Assembly: GCF_963082655.1 (NCBI RefSeq)
Contig: NC_081552.1
Location: 4,239,648 to 4,303,647 of the forward strand
Direction: 5' to 3'
Length of the DNA: 64,000 nucleotides
Source: Stomoxys calcitrans
Lineage: Eukaryota; Arthropoda; Insecta; Diptera; Muscidae
A model generated the notes under the pieces. The model was not told the DNA's origin. It ran no database searches and worked only from the letters and a program-made list of their open reading frames with translations. Within the stretch, counting starts at the first letter, position 1. Each line of letters starts with the position of its first letter. This document shows, piece after piece, positions 12,394 through 24,818 of this stretch. A program made the translations under genes and the position numbers.

Positions 12394-13539
12394 TTTCCTC
12401 TTCTAACCAATGACTTTCATCAATTCCTTCGCAAATGCATAGCACAACTCAACGAGTCAACTGTTTTAATTCGAATTCTAGCCAAGACTGATTTCACTCG
12501 GCGTTGGAGAACTCCATTTTACCATATTTGATGATGTTTCATTAAAACCGAATGCAAATTTCACCTTCAAATCCATATCGCTAGCCTTTCTTGCTATCTC
12601 CACATCGTTTCGCAAATTGTGTGTGATAGAAATTAAGAAATTTTGGCGAACTGAAAAGTGAAAGAATGCGTCAAGTCTATGGCTGGCTGTCAGCGCTCGT
12701 TTGACCCATAGCCGTGGCTGCCAGATGACTCGCTGCCTCGACTAGCCATTCAGCAGGCCGCAAACGTAAACATGAGACTCATATTTGGTCAATAAAAGAC
12801 ACACACAAACGATTAAAACTTTTCTGCCATCAGCATCATTAGCATATGTGAGTCCACCATGGCACGGTAATCATTAGACGCTTGGCTTAATAGCTTCGCT
12901 GTTGAATTGCGAGCATCACACTGATGTATTGCTGGCATCCGAAGTGGATTAACATGAGTGATGATGGTATTGTTGCGGCTGGCTACCTATCTTCCCTCAT
13001 GGGCTCCCCCCTCGTTAAATCTCTTCCAGCTGCACAGCGGCGGTTAGATTTCAGTTTCGATTTCAAAACTCAGAACCTATCTAACACTGAATTTGACCGA
13101 CCAAATCCAAAATAAGCTCCATTAAGTGAAAGCTTTAATAATCGCATCATTTTTATTTATTTCCCCGATTTCTTTTGACCAACGGAAGAAGCCACAATAC
13201 GAACTTCTTGTGTTGTGTTGTGTTTTGTATTGGCCGAAATCAATACGGTTTTGTCCAGACAATTTCAGTGTCAATCAATCGTTGTATTGTCGGTACTTTT
13301 TCCATCAAGGTAGCCACCGACACCACCACCGCAGCCATTAACGCCTTTGCTTCTAAGATGCCGCAAACGCTGACGACTGTCGATTTGCTCCCGCCTGCTA
13401 TGATTAAATAAATATTTACATGAATAGGTAAGTTCATTAAACTTGACGGCATAGGCCACAACACATGAGTAACCCTCTGTGGGTGAGAGATGCAAATGTG
13501 CAAAGTGCCGAGTGAGAATTGCGTCCTTTAGGGGCTCAA
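12394..13539. other. Upstream region of the second esterase-like gene
   Basis: About 1.1 kb without a recognisable gene or repeat. It should contain the promoter of the minus-strand gene ending at 10070. I saw no convincing TATA box. A TCAGTC initiator-like motif in minus orientation at about 12488-12493 is a weak candidate. Confidence 0.4.
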
Positions 13540-14692
13540 GAAGTAAAATAGAGAGATCGGTTTATATGGGAGCTGTATCAGGCTACAGACCGATTCGGGC
13601 CATATTTGACACGTATGTTGAAGGTCATGGGAGAAGCCGTTGTATAAAAATCGGATAATAATTACGCCCTCTAGAGGCTCAAGAAGTCAAGACCCAAGAT
13701 CGGTTTATATGACAGCTATATCAGGTTATGTCTCGATATGAACCATTTTTGGCACAGTTATTAGAAGTCATAACGAAACACGTCATGCGAAATTTTAGCC
13801 AAATCGGATAAGAATTGCGCCTTCTAGTGGCTCAAGAAGTCAAGATTCCAGATCGGTTTATATGGCAGCTATATCAGGTTATGAACCGATTTAGACCATA
13901 CTTAGCACAGTTGTTGGAAGTCATAACAAAACACCTCATGCTAAATCTCAGCCAAATCGGATAGGAATTGGGCCCTTTAGTGGCTTAAGAAGTAAAGATC
14001 CAAGATCGGTTTATATGACAGCTATATCAGGTTATGGACCGATTTAAACCATACTCAGCACAGTTGTTGGAAGTCATAATAAAACACTTCATGGAAATTT
14101 TCAGCCAAATCGGATAAGAATTGTGCCCTTTAGTGGCTTAAGAAGTGAAGATCCAAGATCGGTTTATATGACAGCTATATGAAAACATGGACCGATATAA
14201 CCCATTTATAATCCCAACCGACCTACACTAATTAGAAGTATTTGTGCAAAATTTCCAGCGGCTAGCTTTGCTCCTTCGAATGTAAGCTTGCTTCCTACAG
14301 ACAGACGGACGGACATGGTTAGATCGACTTAAAATGTCATAACGATCAAGAATATATATATTGGGTTGCCCAAAAAGTAATTGCGGATTTTTTAAAAGAA
14401 AGTAAATGCATTTTTAATAAAACTTAGAATGAACTTTAATCAAATATACTTTTTTACACTTTTTTTCTAAAGCAAGCTAATAGTAACAGCTGATAACTGA
14501 CTGAAGAAAGAATGCAATTACAGAGTCACAAGCTGTGAAAAAAATTTGTCAACGCCGACTATATGAAAAATCCGCAATTACTTTTTGGGCAACCCAATAC
14601 TTTATGACGTCTTAGTCGAATATTTCCAGAATTTACAAAGAGAATAACGAAATTAGTATACCCCCATCCTATGGTGGAGGGTATAAAAATCA
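13540..14692. repeat. R1 element, subfamily 2, interrupted by a MITE
   Basis: Five monomers with the core GATCGGTTTATATGACAGCT are followed by the border module ending GGTGGAGGGTATAAAA at about 14675-14690. MITE copy 3 sits inside the border's TATATATA stretch. Confidence 0.82.
14361..14597. mobile_element. Mariner-type MITE, copy 3, nested in R1
   Basis: It begins TTGGGTTGCCC and ends GGGCAACCCAA with TA on both sides. The flanks (GATCAAGAATATATATA and CTTTATG) rejoin into the uninterrupted R1 border seen at about 28695-28725 in inverse orientation, which proves precise TA-targeted insertion. Confidence 0.93.
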
Positions 14693-15420
14693 TGAACATT
14701 GGTCCTTGTTTAGGTATATCCCCCATATAGTGGTACTGCCCGGTTTCACCTATTTTAAAGGGGTTTGAAGGTTTTTTTTCAACAAATGGTGCTGTTATTT
14801 GGCATTTTTGCTTATCAGAGGGCAACGAATATGCAAACCAAAAATTTTCAAGACAGGTCCATGTTTTGACATAACCTCCATATGGCAGTACCGACCAATT
14901 TCATCTATTGGGTTGCCCAAAAAGTAATTTCGGATTTTTAATATAGTCGCTGTTGACAAATTTTTTCACAGCTTGTGACTCTGTAATTGCATTCTTTCTT
15001 CTGTCAGTTATCAGCTGTTACTTTTAGCTCGCTTTAGAAAAAAAGTATATTTGATTAAAGTTCATTCTAAGTTTTATTAAAAATGCATTTACTTCCTTTT
15101 AAAAAATCCACGTTTACTTTTTGGGCAACCCAATATTTTGATTTTGAGGGATTGGACGTTATTGTTCAACAAATGTAGCTGTAATATGGCATTTTGGCTT
15201 CTAAGAGTGCGACAAATATGTAAAACAAAATTATCAAGATAGGTCCATCTTTTGACATAGTCCCCATATTGCGATACCGCCTAATTTTACCTATTTTTTT
15301 AGTTTTTACCATATTTGTCAACAAAATGTCACTTGGCTATTAAGAGAGTAAAAATGTGCAAAGTAAAAATCATCATCATAAAAAATCATATGTCCATTTA
15401 ATGTATGAGGAATAATAAGC
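14693..15420. repeat. Tandem repeat (roughly 160-190-bp units) interrupted by a MITE
   Basis: Three diverged units start near 14697, 14857 and 15237. Each has 'AGGTCCAT/CTTTTGACATA', a 'CCCCATAT' block and 'TTCAACAAATG'. They are distinct from R1 and R2, have no coding potential, and hold MITE copy 4. Confidence 0.6.
14908..15133. mobile_element. Mariner-type MITE, copy 4, opposite orientation
   Basis: TTGGGTTGCCC to GGGCAACCCAA with TA at 14906-14907 and 15134-15135. The body is inverted relative to copies 1-3. Confidence 0.92.
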
Positions 15421-16062
15421 GTTCAACGCCATTTTTATACCCACGCCCGTGCCGAATTTGCTCCATATCGGACCATATTTCGATATAGCTGCTTGTACCC
15501 TCATAAATTATACATTTTTCAACGGATTACGACGACATGTGGTTTACACATATACCCGAGGTGGTATGAATCCAAAGTTTCGCCCGGCGAACTTAATGTC
15601 GTTTTACTTGTAGAGATCGGTCTACAAGGTGCCTATATCCAAAAATGGTCCGATCCAAACCAAACTACAGTCTTCGAAGGGGTTCACCCAGCTCATTTCG
15701 TAAAATTATAGTGAAATCGGATAATAAATGCGCCTTTTATAGGTTGAAGACCTTAAATCGAGAAATCGGTTTATATGACAACTATATCCAAACATGGATC
15801 GCCTTAGGACATACTCATCAAGAATATCGAGGGCCCTAATACAAATCGGTGTGCTCTATTTCAGTCAAATCGGCCGATAAATGCGACTTTTATGGGCCTA
15901 ATACCTTAAATCGGAGATCGGTCTTTATGGCGGCTGTATGGGGCAATATCAAGATACAATATAATCCGATAAATCCCATCTTCGAACGTTATCTGCGTAT
16001 GGACAAAACATAGTTTCAGCTGAATATCTTTATTATCCCCCATCCTTCGATGGCGGGTCTAA
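15421..16062. repeat. R1 fragments (subfamily 1)
   Basis: An end module (about 15500-15615) is joined to two monomers and to the CCCCATCCTTCGATGG border at about 16038. Junctions are rearranged relative to full copies. Confidence 0.7.
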
Positions 16063-16339
16063 AAACACAAACACGGAAAACTTTCAATACAAACAGTTTT
16101 CACACATTTCATAGATTTGCAGTGAAGGTAGGAAGAGTTTTTTGAAAGTTACGTTACGTCGGGCAGAAACCGGTAGCTGAAATCATATACGTCGTAAACT
16201 ACACACTCTTACCAAAATTTTAAATAAAACTGATGTGGAAGACCCACACCCGACGATTGGAACCTCCGTATGCTATATGCCGTGCACAAGAATGAAGGGA
16301 AGACGATATGTTCCAACTAGAGAGGAATTAGTCTCCTCC

Positions 16340-16660
16340 ACACAATAAAGTCAATGAGATAATTGCGGCTTAGGCCAGATATTACACTGCTCCAAATTAT
16401 GGAAAATACTCGAAAAGAACAGGTCAACACTTACCATATTTTCTTTGATTGCAAAGCTGCTTTTGACAGGCCTATATGCTCAAGGGTATTTCCAGTCACA
16501 TCTAAGTTTGATATCCCTGCAAAATTACTAAGACTCTGCAAAATGACAATTGCTGATACACGTGCCTCAAAAAGAATACAAAATGAGGTGAGGTCTCAGA
16601 CAGGGATACAACTTCACAACTTATCGTGTGATCTCTTTAATATTCGTCGTCGCTAAATGA
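16340..16660 (+). pseudogene. LINE reverse-transcriptase relic (RTE-like)
   Basis: The translation shows TRKEQVNTYHIFFDCKAAFD, which matches the RT palm motif around the first catalytic Asp (FxDYKAAFD type), then IPAKLLRLCKMT and a degenerate SCDLFNI segment. The frame is broken and the conserved GDPLSCDLFN region is mangled. It ends at the CGACG where the Transib MITE is inserted. It belongs to the same LINE type as the relic at 44590-46741. Confidence 0.7.
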
Positions 16661-16665
16661 CGACG

Positions 16666-17150
16666 CACAGTGTTGCACAAAACGAAAAGTCTTGGAAATG
16701 AGTCTAAAACTTTTTATCGGTTGATTTTAGCGGTACAAAATATTCTAGACATTTGTAGAGGACATAGGCTTTCAGGAAAGGCTTAAAAATGTTTAAGAAT
16801 ATTGACATATATTTTTTTTTTATTTTAAGCATACATGCACTGACACAGTTTGTGTGAAATAGCTCAAAAATTGAAAAAAAAAATCAATCGAACTCTGATA
16901 AAACCCAAGACAAAATTTTGATATTTTTAGATCTCGTCAAGCTCTTTTTCTAGAGTCCTTAATCTTGCAAATCGGTTCGGTAGACCAAAAGTTATGGCCC
17001 TCAGAAGGCTGGAGAAGTCAAAAGTAGTCGACTTTGACACCCTGTATTAAAGATATGGACTTTCCTGAAAGCCTATGTCCTCCTCTATAAATGTCCAAAA
17101 CATTTTCTACCTCTAAGATCAACAGATTATTTGCCGTTTGGCCCACTGTG
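16666..17150. mobile_element. Non-autonomous Transib element (MITE), 485 bp
   Basis: It starts CACAGTG and ends CACTGTG, with a perfect 5-bp CGACG duplication at 16661-16665 and 17151-17155. This fits the GC-rich 5-bp target preference known for Transib elements. The outer 100 or so bases resemble the TIRs of the autonomous element at 37798-43146 (ATTTGTAGAGGACATAGGCT, AAACTTTTTATC). An internal block resembles that element's subterminal 'AAAAGTTATGGCC ... GGAGAAGTCAAAAGT'. No coding capacity. It is inserted in a LINE relic. Confidence 0.92.
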
Positions 17151-17259
17151 CGACGGTAGCATTGTTAAACGCCAGAAGGAATGAAAAAGGGGAAGACTAA
17201 AACTCCGATGAAAACATAGAGATTAACCTGGTAGAGGTTTATCTCTATATCTGAGATTA

Positions 17260-17346
17260 AAATTTTTTCTGATGTTCTCGCCAGGACTCAAACCCAGGCA
17301 TTCATCGTCATTGGCGGACATGCTAACCTCTGCGCCACGGTGGCCT
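17260..17346 (-). mobile_element. tRNA-derived SINE head, minus strand
   Basis: The reverse complement of 17325-17341 is TGGCGCAGAGGTTAGCA (A box), and the B box reads GGTTTGAGTCC, one change from consensus. It is homologous to the copy at 4893-5046. Confidence 0.75.
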
Positions 17347-18529
17347 CCATGGTTTTATTGATAATAATAGTAAACAAAGTCAAGCAGCAGCTATAATAGG
17401 AACTTGTAGTGACCTTGTATCAGTTGTAAGTAGTCAAATCTTACTGTACTGGTCGAATTTTGGGTGTGATGACTTTTTTAGGAAAATTTGACAATTTTGA
17501 CGTTTTTTTGTGAAAGACTAATCATACACGTAGAACAATGGCTAAAAATAGACGGAAAAGTTGTACTCTGCTTATAGTGAAAAAAATGAAAAAAAAATTA
17601 AAGTTGCAACTCATTGCCGGCATCATTTTGGTATGTTTTATAGGTTTCAATGGTTCGTTTTTCTTTAATTTTAAGAAGTAACTGCAGGCTTTGGAAAAAT
17701 CTTATGAATGCTGAAGTGAGTCTGACAATAATGGTCGGAGACAATCATGTTTTTAGGATGAGGGGGGGAGGGGGGGTTTTATTATTTCGTCATTCCGTTT
17801 GTAACACCTCGAAATATGCGTCTAAAACCCCATAAAGTATATGTATTCTTGATTGTCAAGACATTTTAAGCCGATCTACCCATGTCCGTCCAAATTGGCT
17901 TTCGACACTTTTCTCTGTCTTTGTCCGAATGTGCCTATCACACTCATCCAAACCTAAAATGGTTTGGATGTGACCTCCAGCATGATGATGGAATCATTTC
18001 CATGCTCTGTCCTGTCATGTCATTTCCATCGTCCTCTGGCAGTCATCTACTTTTCCTCAACATAATTTAGGAAATACTATTTCCTTAGGGAACTAAACCC
18101 CATTTATTTCAAAAAAATTACTCTTTAATTTGTTGGTTGTCGAATTTTCGAGTGGAATCTTGCACTCTTTCTACAAATATTCTGAAGTCGTATGAAAATT
18201 CTCCCATACGTCGAAGCTCCCCATTATATTTTAGGAAATCACTCTTTGTTTCCGTGAAGGATTTCGGAACACTTTTCCGACTTGTTCTCCAGCACACTAA
18301 TATGGACAATTTTGCCCAATCTGTTATTAAAAGACACAATGTTCACATTCGCTTTGAATATGTTCGTCGAGAATAATCTGCTCTAAACTGTATACTTACA
18401 TGAAAAAATGTCACAGTCACGTCGGAATCAGCACAATGTGCAGCCTATTACTGCACATCGACGGGTGTGTCAAGGAACCACTGAAGACCAACCGCTTTGG
18501 TTGATGGTTTAGGAAGAACTCTTTTTTAT
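17347..18529. other. Gene-poor spacer with one R1 border fragment
   Basis: Positions 17775-17900 are an R1 border piece (GTCATTCCGTTTGTAACACC ... CATGTCCGTCC). The rest shows no gene. Confidence 0.5.
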
Positions 18530-19362
18530 ACCCTCCACCATAAAATGGGGGGTATACTAATTTCGTCATTCTGTTTGTAACTACTCGAAATATTCGTCTG
18601 AGACCCCATGAAGTATTCTTGATCGTCGTGACATTTCATGTCGATCTAGCCATGTCCGTCCGTCCGTCTGTCTGTCGAAGGAGTAAAGCTAGCCGCTTGA
18701 AATTTTGCACAAATACTTCTTATAAGTGTAGGTCGGTTGGCATTGTAAATGGGCCATATCGGTCAATGTTTTGATATAGCTGCCATATAAAACGATCTTG
18801 GGTCTTGACTTCTTGAGCCTCCTTCTTGAAAGTGCGCAATTCTTATCCGATTGGAATGAAATTTTGCACGACGTGTTTTGTTATGATATCCAACAACTGT
18901 GCTAAGTATGGTTCAAATCGGTCCATAACCTGATATAGCTGTCATATAAACCGATCTGGGATCTTGACTTCTTGAGCCTGTCGCAGTTATTATCCGATTT
19001 GCCTGAAATTTTGTTCGACGGATTCTCTCATGACCATCAACATACGTGTTTATTATGGTGTGAATCGGTCTATAGCCCGATACAGCTTCCATATAAATCG
19101 ATCTCTCTATTTTACTTCTTGAGCCCCAAAGGGCGCAATTCTTATTCAAATTGGATGACATTTTACACAGGTCTCCAACTTATAATTTAATTGTGGTCCA
19201 AACCGGACCATATCTTTATATTGCTCAAATAGCAGAGCAAATCTTTTCTTATATCCTGTTTTGCCTAAGAAAAGATGGCGGGAAAAGAACTCGACAAATG
19301 CGATCCATGGTGGAGGGTATATAAGATTCGGCCCGGCCGAACTTAGCACGCCTTTACTTGTT
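18530..19362. repeat. R1 element, subfamily 2, complete short copy
   Basis: It runs from TTTTATACCCTCCACCATAA, through the GTCCGTCCGTCCGTCTGT box and four or five monomers, to the GGCCCGGCCGAACTTAGCACG end. Confidence 0.87.
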
Positions 19363-19364
19363 TT

Positions 19365-21366
19365 TTATACCCACCACCGAAGGATGGGGATATATTATTT
19401 TGTCATTCCGTTTGCAACACATCTAAATATCCATTTCCGACCCTATAAAATATATATATTCTTGATCAGCGTAAAAATCTAAGACGATCTAGACATGTCC
19501 GTCCGTCTGTCTGTTGAAATCACACTACAGTTGAGATACATTGAGATATTGAGCTGAAACTTTGCCCAGATTCTTTTTTTGTCTATTAGCAGGTTAAATT
19601 CGAAGATGAGCTATATCGGACTATATCTTGATATAGCCCCCATATAGACCGATCCGCCGATTTAGGGTCTTAGGCCAAAAAAAGCCATATTTATTTTCCG
19701 ATTTTGCTGAAATTTCGGACAGTGAGTTGTGTTAGGCCCTTCGACATCCTCCGTTAATATGGCTTAGATCGGTCCAGATTTAGATATAGCTGCCATATAG
19801 ACCGATCCTTCAATTTAGTGTCTTAGGCCCATAAAAGCCACATTTATTATCCGATTTTGCTGAAATTTGGGACAGTGAGTTGTCTTAGGCTCTTTGACAT
19901 ACTTCGTCAATTTGGCCCAGATCGGTTCAGATTTGGATATAGCTGCCATGTAATCCGATCCTCTGATTTAGGGTCTTAGACCCATAAAAGCCAAATTTAT
20001 TATCCGATTTTGCTGAAATTTGGGACAGTGAGTTGTCTTAGGCTCTTTGACATACTTCGTCAATTTGGCCCAGATCGGTTCAGATTTGGATATAGCTGCC
20101 ATGTAATCCGATCCTCTGATTTAGGGTCTTAGACCCATAAAAGCCACTTTTATTAACCGATTTTGCTGAAATTTGGGACAGTGAGTTGTCTTAGGCCCTT
20201 CGACATCCTTTGTCAATTTAGCTCAGATCGGATCAGATTTGGATATAGCTGCCATATAGACCGATCTCTCGATTTGAGGTTTTGAGCCCATAAAAGGCGC
20301 ATTTACTGTCCGATGTCGCCGAAACTTGGGACAGTGAGTTGTGATGAAACTTTCGATATTATTTTTCAATTTGGCTCAGATCGGTTCAGATTTGGATATA
20401 GCTGCCATGTAATCCGATCCTCTGATTTAGGGTCTTAGACCCATAAAAGCCAAATTTATTATCCGATTTTGCTGAAATTTGGGACAGTGAGTTGTCTTAG
20501 GCTCTTTGACATACTTCGTCAATTTGGCCCAGATCGGTTCAGATTTGGATATAGCTGCCATGTAATCCGATCCTCTGATTTAGGGTCTTAGACCCATAAA
20601 AGCCACTTTTATTAACCGATTTTGCTGAAATTTGGGACAGTGAGTTGTCTTAGGCCCTTCGACATCCTTTGTCAATTTAGCTCAGATCGGATCAGATTTG
20701 GATATAGCTGCCATATAGACCGATCTCTCGATTTGAGGTTTTGAGCCCATAAAAGGCGCATTTACTGTCCGATGTCGCCGAAACTTGGGACAGTGAGTTG
20801 TGATGAAACTTTCGATATTATTTTTCAATTTGGCTCAGATCGGTCCAGATTTGGATATAGCTGCCATATAGACTGATCCTCCGAATAAGGGTTTTAGGCC
20901 CATAAAAGGCGCATTTATTGTCCGATGTCGCCGAAATTTGGGACAGTGAGTTGTCTTAGGCCCTTTGACATACTTCGTCAATTTGGCCTAGATCGGTCCA
21001 GATTTGGATATAGCTGCCATGTAGACATATATCTTGATGAAAACCCTTGGCCCAATAAAAGGCGCATTTATAATCCGATTTCACTGAAATTTGACACAGT
21101 GACTTATGTTAGGCTTTTCGACATCCGTGTCGTTTATGGTTCAGAGCGGTTTATTTTTAGATATAGCTACTAAAAAGAGCAAAATTTTGTTTTATACAGT
21201 TGAACAATGACTTTTACTTATTAGTATTTGGTCCAAATCGGAACATATTTCGATATAGCTGCTATGGGTCATAAGGTATGCATTTTTCCCCGGATTTGAC
21301 GATACCCACCGAGGTGGTGGGTATCCAAAGTTCGGCCTGACCGAACTTGACGCCTTTTTACTTGTT
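19365..21366. repeat. R1 element, subfamily 1, complete long copy with internal duplication
   Basis: It runs from TTTTTATACCCACCACCGAA to GTTCGGCCTGACCGAACTTG, in the same orientation as and directly abutting the previous copy. It contains a higher-order repeat: the three-monomer block 19926-20385 is repeated almost exactly at 20386-20845, an offset of 460 bp. Confidence 0.9.
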
Positions 21367-22541
21367 CTTATTTACCAGCCACAAAAAAATAAAAACCAAA
21401 AATAAGTCTGTCTTCAGTTGTCCAACACACCTACACATTGAAATTCTTGCGCGGAGAAGAAAATTGGATTTCTTACTCTTATATGCACATACAACGTAAT
21501 AAAAGAGTCACTTTTGTGGCAGATAGGCAAAACGGATAACTGACACTTGTTAGCCTTCAAGCACATTTAATATAAGTGCGAAAATCGCTTTGCTGCCACA
21601 AAATAAATTTAAGACTTGTTTTGGCAGCTAAGTCAAAACAGCTGTACCCCTCAAACTATAGCGGAGTGCTTGAAAATTATGAAAGACATAACAAATTATG
21701 AATGCTGTTATGCTGTCGCATCATATTTAAATAAAAGTTCCTCACGACATTCGTATATATCTGGGTGTCACATAAAAGGCTAACCAACTAGCATCTACAA
21801 TAGTATGTAGTATTGATCTACATTTGGCGATGCCCCATATTTATGAGCATAAATCTATTAACATTCATGGGGGCTACTTTCAGGTCATTGATGCTAATTA
21901 TAAAAACATCTTCATTTCTTGTTCGGACTAGAGCTTTGATTACGCATAGCTTTCTTATACACGTCAAGAAAAAAAGAAATGGAATAATGAAAAATAAAAA
22001 AAAAAAAAAAAACAAAAAAGTTTGCGACTTCACTTCAGTGCATATTATTGATTTTTTTCTTATATTAAAGAGTTTTTCATTGGACACCTCCTCGTAACGC
22101 TAGTATGCCCCATACCTAGAGGCACATGGTCGAATACCAACAAATGTCATTATTTGTTCTTTTGGATATGAGCGATTTTATAAAAAGACATTGTTGATCG
22201 AAATCAAACAAAAAATCAACTGGACTACTACCAATTTTCAGTTTTGGAGAAATAAGTGAAACCTTCAATTTTTCTCAATTGGTTGCCTGGAATTGGCACT
22301 ACGTCGTTTTTCCATTTATAGTAAATAATTGAAACAAAAAAAAAAATCCGAATAAAATGTTTGTACTTATATTGAGTACAAATTTTCCTATTACTTATCG
22401 CCTTTGGTTAATAATCTACCACTTTCTTCTTCCATTTAAATTCCTTAATTTTGATTTTTTTTTCAATGTTTTTTATTTTTCTTTTTTCAAAAGATCAGAA
22501 TGCTTCCATTACCTATGCATCAGATGTGTTGAAAAACCACC
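21367..22541. other. Spacer and 3' flank of the third esterase-like gene
   Basis: No gene was recognised. In minus orientation an AATAAA lies at 22477-22472, about 65 nt after the stop codon, and is a candidate polyadenylation signal. A poly-A tract lies at about 21990-22015. Confidence 0.45.
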
Positions 22542-24818
22542 TTAATATTTATTCCTATGGGCGATTAGTACAATATTTCCACCGCGAGCTTCACCAGGTG
22601 AATCATTGTCATTGTCTTCTTCCTCTTCCTCCTTCTCCTTGGAGTTATCGTCCTCCTCAGTGTCTTCCATTAAAACATCGAAATAGTCATCGTTGACCAG
22701 ACTATAGCCCATATCGGCTTCCTGGACTGCGGCAGTAAATTCATCGATGTAGTTGTCACCCACGGAGACGGTCTTGCCAATTTTCAAATATGGGCCCGCA
22801 CTGCCCGTCATTGCCGGCCACTCAGGCATATTGGGGGCAGTGGGTTTGCCAGTAGCAGCAAATGATGCCCACAGTTTGACCATGCGCGCAGCCACTTTCA
22901 TATCACGGTTGGTGTTGACCATCGAGTAGCGGGGCCAGGGGAACAAGTAGAGATTTTCATCGGTAAGGGATACACCCAATTCGAAGGGCATGTCTCCTTG
23001 GTCCTCAAAGGTGCCATAACGATTAAATTCACCCTCATAGTCAAAGGAATACAGGTAAGTGTTATTGGGCATTTTGCCGGCATTTCCCTGCATGGCCAGC
23101 AGCACAGGATTTTTGTAGGCAATTGTGCCGCACAACTACAAAAAAACAAAATAAATGATCAACCTTTTGGGGCAGCGCGAAGAGGAAAGTATTGCACTAA
23201 CATCTATTAAACCGGGAGTCAAACAACGGAAGCTGCCATTCTTCATTTGTTCTTCGGTGAAGATTTCCTCTTTGGCGAATTTCATCCAGGCTCCACTACG
23301 ATCAGGACCATTCGTCTCCACAATGATTTGCTTAACATAGTCGGTGGCATTCATTTGGTCATCGGGGATGGTCTCATTGAAGCTGTCAATATAGATGTCT
23401 ACAATGGCCCAGGCCCATTAGTCTTGCCCAGAGAAATGATGAATGAGCATGATGACAACATACCTTTCAATGGTAGGGTACCGGCATTTTTGGGCGTACC
23501 ACCCATGGTGGGATAAGCCTTGAAATTGCCCGAGGTCAAAAGTTTGGCAGGGAATTGAGGCAAGATATCCGAAGGTCCTCCCACCACAAATTGTGCTGCT
23601 CCCGTGGAACCCACACCCTGGCCGATTTTCGAAGCTCCATGCTTGCTGAAGGCATCCAACAATTCGGTGGTATTCAATTTGCGCAAACATTTGTTGAGGG
23701 ACTCCACCTTATTGACATTCTTGCAACCGGCATATTTGCCAATATCCTTTGCCGCTGGCAGCGGATTATCAGTTATGAAAGCAGGCGACAAAGCCGAACC
23801 TGACTGATAGATTACACGATGGAAGAGACCATCGGACACCTGGAGTAAAACACAGACACATAAATTAGAATCGTTTTGGAAGGTCTCAAGAGCCCATACT
23901 TACCGCAGGACTCATGGTCAATATGTTGACCATAGCAGCACCACCTGATTGGCCAAACAGTGTCACCTTGTTTGGATCTCCTCCAAAGGAGGCAATATTA
24001 TTTTGCACCCATTTCAGGGCTAAGATGACATCTGTGACACCAGCATTGCCAGGTATATCGTCGGTCATGGTCGACAGGAAACCGAAAGGACCCAAGCGAT
24101 AACGCACCAAAACCAAAACGATATCCTCTTCCAAGAGATAGCCAGGTGGGCTGTCCAGAACACTGCCATCGTACAAGTTATCACCATGGATGTACACCAT
24201 AACCGGCGAACTGGAAGAGAACTAATACAACAGCTGGGTAGCTTTATTCATTTCTTGTTGCTGGCACCTTTCAATGTTGCTTACCGATTTGGTGCTGATT
24301 GTTACACTCAGACAATCCTCGGCCTCAATATTCCTGGCCTTCAAGGCATCATAGTCCTTATCGTCCTGTATGGAAGGACACCCTCCGAAGGGTCTTTCGG
24401 TCTTCATGGTGCCCGTCCAAGGAGCCACAGGCGATGCTGGCTTAAATCTCATGGCACCACTGGCCCCCTGGGCATATGGAATATCAAAGAACTGTATGAT
24501 GGTTTGCCCCGTCCACTCGGACTTGACTACGCGGCCTCTCACAGCCCCCAAACCAGGAATGATGTGGTTTACCAAGGTTTTCTTGGCAGTCGGTTTTTCT
24601 TTGTTCATTTTATTGCCATTTTTATTCCTATTGTTATTCCTATTATTATTCCTGTTGCCATTTGGCTTGCCCATGGGCTTCCTTTTATTATTTTGTTGCT
24701 GCTGGTGCTGCTGCTTTCCACCGCCACCACCACCATTCTTCCTACGGTTTTGCTGTTGAGCCTCGATCAGGGCGGCCCCGATCACCAGGATCAAAAGAAC
24801 CAAATACAATGGCCGCAT
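22542..24818 (-). CDS. Glutactin-like carboxylesterase-family protein keeping only the Ser of the triad
   Basis: Five exons in transcript order: 24818-24285, 24221-23904, 23839-23464, 23398-23202 and 23135-22542. The frame is continuous for 672 residues; the fourth intron uses a GTTAGT donor. A signal peptide (MRPLYLVLLILVIGAALIEA) is followed by a Gln/Asn/Lys/Gly-rich basic segment of about 60 residues, the esterase domain, and an acidic tail (LMEDTEEDDNSKEKEEEEED). The nucleophile elbow FGQSGGA keeps Ser at about residue 270. However, the acid motif is TPKNAGT (Glu to Ala), the His position is Leu (GVSLTDENLYLF), and the oxyanion motif is HGD, so hydrolysis is unlikely. Glutactin of Drosophila is the obvious comparison (extracellular, acidic C-terminal region), but orthology is not proven from sequence alone. 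Confidence 0.92.
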
